18,370 bases of DNA, taken from assembly GCA_030672445.1 (NCBI GenBank), contig DAOVGK010000057.1, forward strand, positions 1 to 18,370. Direction: 5' to 3'. The stretch is from Candidatus Aerophobota bacterium (GTDB lineage Bacteria > Aerophobota > Aerophobia > Aerophobales > AE-B3A). The notes beneath the pieces are model-generated. The model saw nothing but the letters and a program-made list of their open reading frames with translations, did no database searches and had not been told where the DNA came from. How positions within the stretch are numbered: the stretch's first letter is position 1; each line of letters opens with the position of its first letter. Below are positions 16,285 to 18,370 of this stretch, piece by piece. Made by a program: the position numbers and the translations under genes.

Positions 16285-16998
16285 ATGACCAAAGTAGATA
16301 TCTTAGCCTTTGGCGCGCATTGCGATGATGTAGAACTGGGCTGCGCAGGGCTGCTACTTAAAATGAGGGATTCAGGGAAAAAAATAGGGGTCATAGATCT
16401 TACTCGAGGGGAGATGAATTCTAAAGCGAGTCCAGAGATTATCGCTCGAGAAGCCTCAGAGTCAGCTCAAATACTGGCAACTACCGTAAGAAAAAATCTC
16501 GATTTAGGAGACACCAGAGTTGAAGATAGCTACCAAAATAGAGTCTTGATTGCCGAGACTATCAGAGAATATCGACCTGGGGCTGTCCTCGCCCCTTACT
16601 GGGGGGATCGTCATAACGATCACCGAGCTGCAGGATGGTTGGTGAGAAATTCCAGTCTGTACTGTCGCTTGAGGAAAATGAATAGCCGTTTTCCCCCTCA
16701 TGATCCCCGGCTTTTTCTATTCTATTTGCTTCATGATTATGTTTCTCCTGCTCTGGTGGTTGACATTAGTACATACTATCCTCGGAAGCTAGAGGCAATT
16801 AAGGCCTATCGCTCCCAGTTTGGAAAAGAATTCTCAAAAACCACGGTTCGTCCCATAGGTATGGAGAATTATCTTTTTGATATTGAGACTCGAAATCGAT
16901 TCTACGGTTCTTTAATTAATGTAAAATACGGGGAGGCCTTTTTAACTCCGGAGCCCTTGAATATAGAAGTTTTATTAGATTTATTCAAGACGAAATAA
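16285..16998 (+). CDS. bshB1: Bacillithiol biosynthesis deacetylase BshB1
   Basis: Zinc-dependent deacetylase of the LmbE/PIG-L family that removes the acetyl group from N-acetylglucosaminyl-malate. The 237 aa match the usual BshB1 length. The N-terminal motif is VDILAFGAHCDDVELGC (H12, D14, D15 as metal/catalytic residues), followed by VIDLTRGEM, and the third metal His lies in GDRHNDHRAAG (H113). The C-terminal FYGSLINVKYGEAF is specific to BshB1. One oddity is Cys instead of Pro in the normally invariant AHPDD. GAGGTAGGG 4-12 nt upstream of the ATG is a strong ribosome site. It lies 39 nt after bshC in the same direction, so the two should form an operon. Confidence 0.95.
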   Translation: MTKVDILAFGAHCDDVELGCAGLLLKMRDSGKKIGVIDLTRGEMNSKASPEIIAREASESAQILATTVRKNLDLGDTRVEDSYQNRVLIAETIREYRPGAVLAPYWGDRHNDHRAAGWLVRNSSLYCRLRKMNSRFPPHDPRLFLFYLLHDYVSPALVVDISTYYPRKLEAIKAYRSQFGKEFSKTTVRPIGMENYLFDIETRNRFYGSLINVKYGEAFLTPEPLNIEVLLDLFKTK

Positions 16999-17052
16999 TC
17001 TGGTTTGGGGTAAACCTTAAGACATTTTTCCCTTAGGGTGAAAGAGGATTAG

Positions 17053-17973
17053 ATGGAGATATCACAACTTACCAGCAAGGCTGCGGCCTCAACAGCAGAG
17101 GAGTTTTCTAATCTAGCTAAGATCAGCGTTGACGCGTTAATTGAGGAGAGATCCAGAGGAAGGAGCGGCGAGCTAGAAATTGAGAGTGGGCTGGTGTACC
17201 TTCCCTCTCAGGGTAGGGTCATAGTAGTGGGGGATCTTCACGGTGATCTTCAAAGTCTGATCTTTATCTTGGAGGACAGTGGTTTTATGAGATCCTCGCC
17301 TCAGGATAGAGAATATCTGGTTTTTCTGGGGGACTACGGAGATAGGGGAGATGAGTCGGTTGAGGTTTATTATCTCATCCTTAGCCTGAAGTCAATATTT
17401 AAGGAAAAAGTTATTCTTCTAAGAGGTAATCACGAAGGACCCCAGGATTTAGGAGTTCGGCCCCATGATCTGCCATATTTTTTGAGAGCCAGATACGCAG
17501 GCGAATGGAGGAAGACTTACGAGTCTCTGCGAGAGCTATTTGACAGTCTACCTCATAGCGTCATTGCCAAAGGAAAATATTTGATGCTTCATGGAGGGCT
17601 GCCGGAAGGCATCACTTCGGTCGATGATATAGCCTACGCCCAGCAGTACCATCCCGACAAAAGATATTTAGAACAGATTCTCTGGAGTGATCCTGGGCAG
17701 ACTCCGAAAAGTTATCCCTCGCCAAGAGGAGCAGGTAGGATCTTCGGTGAGAAAATAACCAGGGAGGTTCTAGACCGACTAGGAGTAAAAACTCTTATCA
17801 GAAGTCACGAGCCCTGTGAAGGGACTTCTCTAAATCATAAGGGAAAGGTGCTGACCCTTTTCTCCCGAAAAGGTGTACCTTATTTTAATTCTCAGGCAGC
17901 CTATCTGGAGATAGATCTGTCAGATAAGGCAAAAAGTGGCCAGGAATTAGTCAAAGAAGCTCGCTGTTTTTAA
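17053..17973 (+). CDS. PPP-family serine/threonine protein phosphatase-like metallophosphoesterase
   Basis: A 306-aa calcineurin-like phosphoesterase of the PP1/PP2A (PPP) type. Metal and catalytic motifs occur in order: GDLHG (60-64), GDYGDRG (93-99; usually GDYVDRG, so Val is Gly here), RGNHE (124-128), LMLHGG (H180), WSDP (211-214) and RSHEP (250-254). All metal ligands and the catalytic His are kept, so activity on phosphoserine/threonine or a small phosphate ester is likely. WSDP and RSHEP favour a true PPP protein phosphatase over the diadenosine tetraphosphatase branch. No signal peptide, so cytoplasmic. AAAGAGGA 5-12 nt before the ATG is a good ribosome site. It follows bshB1 after 54 nt, possibly cotranscribed, with no evident functional link to bacillithiol. 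Confidence 0.9.
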   Translation: MEISQLTSKAAASTAEEFSNLAKISVDALIEERSRGRSGELEIESGLVYLPSQGRVIVVGDLHGDLQSLIFILEDSGFMRSSPQDREYLVFLGDYGDRGDESVEVYYLILSLKSIFKEKVILLRGNHEGPQDLGVRPHDLPYFLRARYAGEWRKTYESLRELFDSLPHSVIAKGKYLMLHGGLPEGITSVDDIAYAQQYHPDKRYLEQILWSDPGQTPKSYPSPRGAGRIFGEKITREVLDRLGVKTLIRSHEPCEGTSLNHKGKVLTLFSRKGVPYFNSQAAYLEIDLSDKAKSGQELVKEARCF

Positions 17974-17977
17974 ACAA

Positions 17978-18110
17978 AAAAAGGGGACGTGATTATTTTT
18001 TCTAACACAACCCGAAGGACAGAATTCCACGGGCTTGCCCGTGGATGAATGTGTGATCGCCCAAAGGCGTCAAGCAAAGCTTGTGCAAAAAATAATCACG
18101 TCCCCTTTTT
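17978..18110. mobile_element. MITE-like element with 24-bp perfect inverted repeats and internal hairpins
   Basis: The arms at 17978-18001 and 18087-18110 are exact reverse complements over 24 bp (core GGGGACGTGATTA flanked by A and T runs). Between them sit three short hairpins: CCACGGG/CCCGTGG around CTTG (18027-18044), CGCC/GGCG around CAAA (18058-18069) and CAAGC/GCTTG around AAA (18071-18083). There is no coding frame. A/T-flanked GGGGAC...TTTTT arms of this kind border IS200-like REP-associated tyrosine transposase genes in several uncultured bacteria, so this is probably a non-autonomous derivative. As RNA the whole unit folds into one long hairpin that ends in a U tract and could also end transcription of the phosphatase gene, only 4 nt upstream. 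Confidence 0.8.
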
Positions 18111-18119
18111 CTTACTCCC

Positions 18120-18147
18120 TTGACATTCCTATGTCAGAGACTAGAAT
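18120..18147 (+). promoter_or_regulatory. sigma70-like promoter of the YHS-domain gene
   Basis: A consensus -35 TTGACA (18120-18125), 16 nt, then TAGAAT (18142-18147). Transcription would begin near 18154, leaving a leader of about 105 nt before the ATG at 18258. The promoter starts only 10 nt after the inverted-repeat element ends. The leader contains a tiny frame (18179-18232) encoding a very basic 17-residue peptide without a good ribosome site. Confidence 0.6.
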
Positions 18148-18257
18148 AAGGCGAAATATACCGAAGCTTTAGTGAGAGATGTACAAGTGGCGATCAAAGG
18201 TCACCAGAAGAAGACCACCTAGAGGTAGGTAAAAAGGTTGATGAGGAGGTGAGGGAG

Positions 18258-18370
18258 ATGTTGTTTGGTAAGGTTAAAGATCCGGTTTGCGGAATGAAAA
18301 TTTCTAAAAGGAAAGCAGCCGGGGTGGTGGAACATCATGGTACACTTTACTATTTTTGTTCCACGGGATG
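18258..18370 (+). CDS. YHS-domain protein, 5' part (possibly start of a heavy-metal P-type ATPase)
   Basis: A frame too short for its end to be seen runs from the ATG at 18258 off the window. It reads MLFGKVKDPVCGMKI...GTLYYFCSTG, the metal-binding YHS domain pattern (DPVCGM with a later YFCS and an expected Cys). Such domains occur alone as small proteins or at the N-terminus of copper/heavy-metal transporting P1B ATPases. GAGGAGGTGAGGG, ending about 3 nt before the ATG, is a very strong ribosome site and a consensus promoter lies upstream. What follows is outside the window, so the full protein type is unknown. Confidence 0.8.
   Translation, partial: MLFGKVKDPVCGMKISKRKAAGVVEHHGTLYYFCSTG

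Noticed and set aside
17002..17016. Hairpin GGTTT/AAACC after bshB1 as a terminator
   Set aside because: The stem is only 5 bp and the T tract is more than 8 nt away.
18027..18083. Row of hairpins considered as a CRISPR-like or riboswitch structure
   Set aside because: The hairpins differ from each other, have no repeat-spacer pattern, and lie inside one inverted-repeat element.

Overview
The window is bacterial: dense genes, short gaps, clear Shine-Dalgarno sites and sigma70-like promoters, with GC by eye slightly below half. A BshC/BshB1 (bacillithiol) pair, a class-IV-like histone-deacetylase-family protein, a MoxR/vWA operon and a GGGGACGTGATTA-type inverted repeat together resemble genomes of uncultured candidate phyla (Omnitrophota- or Aerophobota-like). 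That placement is inference; no marker gene here fixes the taxon.

Layout. (1) 1-2001: a histone-deacetylase-superfamily gene (+) converges on an HtrA/DegP-type PDZ protease (-); their 3' ends overlap by 24 bp. (2) 2002-2394: intergenic, with a good htrA promoter and a possible decayed minus-strand gene tail. (3) 2395-13028: a tight seven-gene operon (overlaps of 4 nt, gaps of 0-27 nt): large membrane protein with a GATase-like fold, ABC-2-type permease, membrane/coiled-coil protein, MoxR AAA+ ATPase, DUF58 protein, BatA-like vWA membrane protein, and a 930-aa protein with two vWA domains. (4) 13029-14676: a nitroreductase, a small HE-motif protein, an MBL-fold gene with a large in-frame internal deletion, and a stop-interrupted remnant resembling a UvrD/PcrA helicase C-terminus. 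(5) 14677-17973: BshC, BshB1 and a PPP-family phosphatase. (6) 17974-18370: a 133-bp MITE-like element with perfect 24-bp terminal inverted repeats, a strong promoter and the 5' end of a YHS-domain gene cut by the window edge.

How the genes fit together. The 10.6-kb operon is the most system-like part. MoxR ATPases typically work with vWA/MIDAS proteins as envelope chaperones or metal-centre assembly factors. Here three membrane proteins (666, 613 and 930 aa) appear to share a GATase-like module with no catalytic Cys-His visible, which suggests a membrane-anchored complex worked on by MoxR-DUF58. BshC and BshB1 carry out the last and middle steps of bacillithiol synthesis; the first enzyme, BshA, is not in the window. 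Decayed genes and a short mobile repeat show that the flanks are being remodelled.
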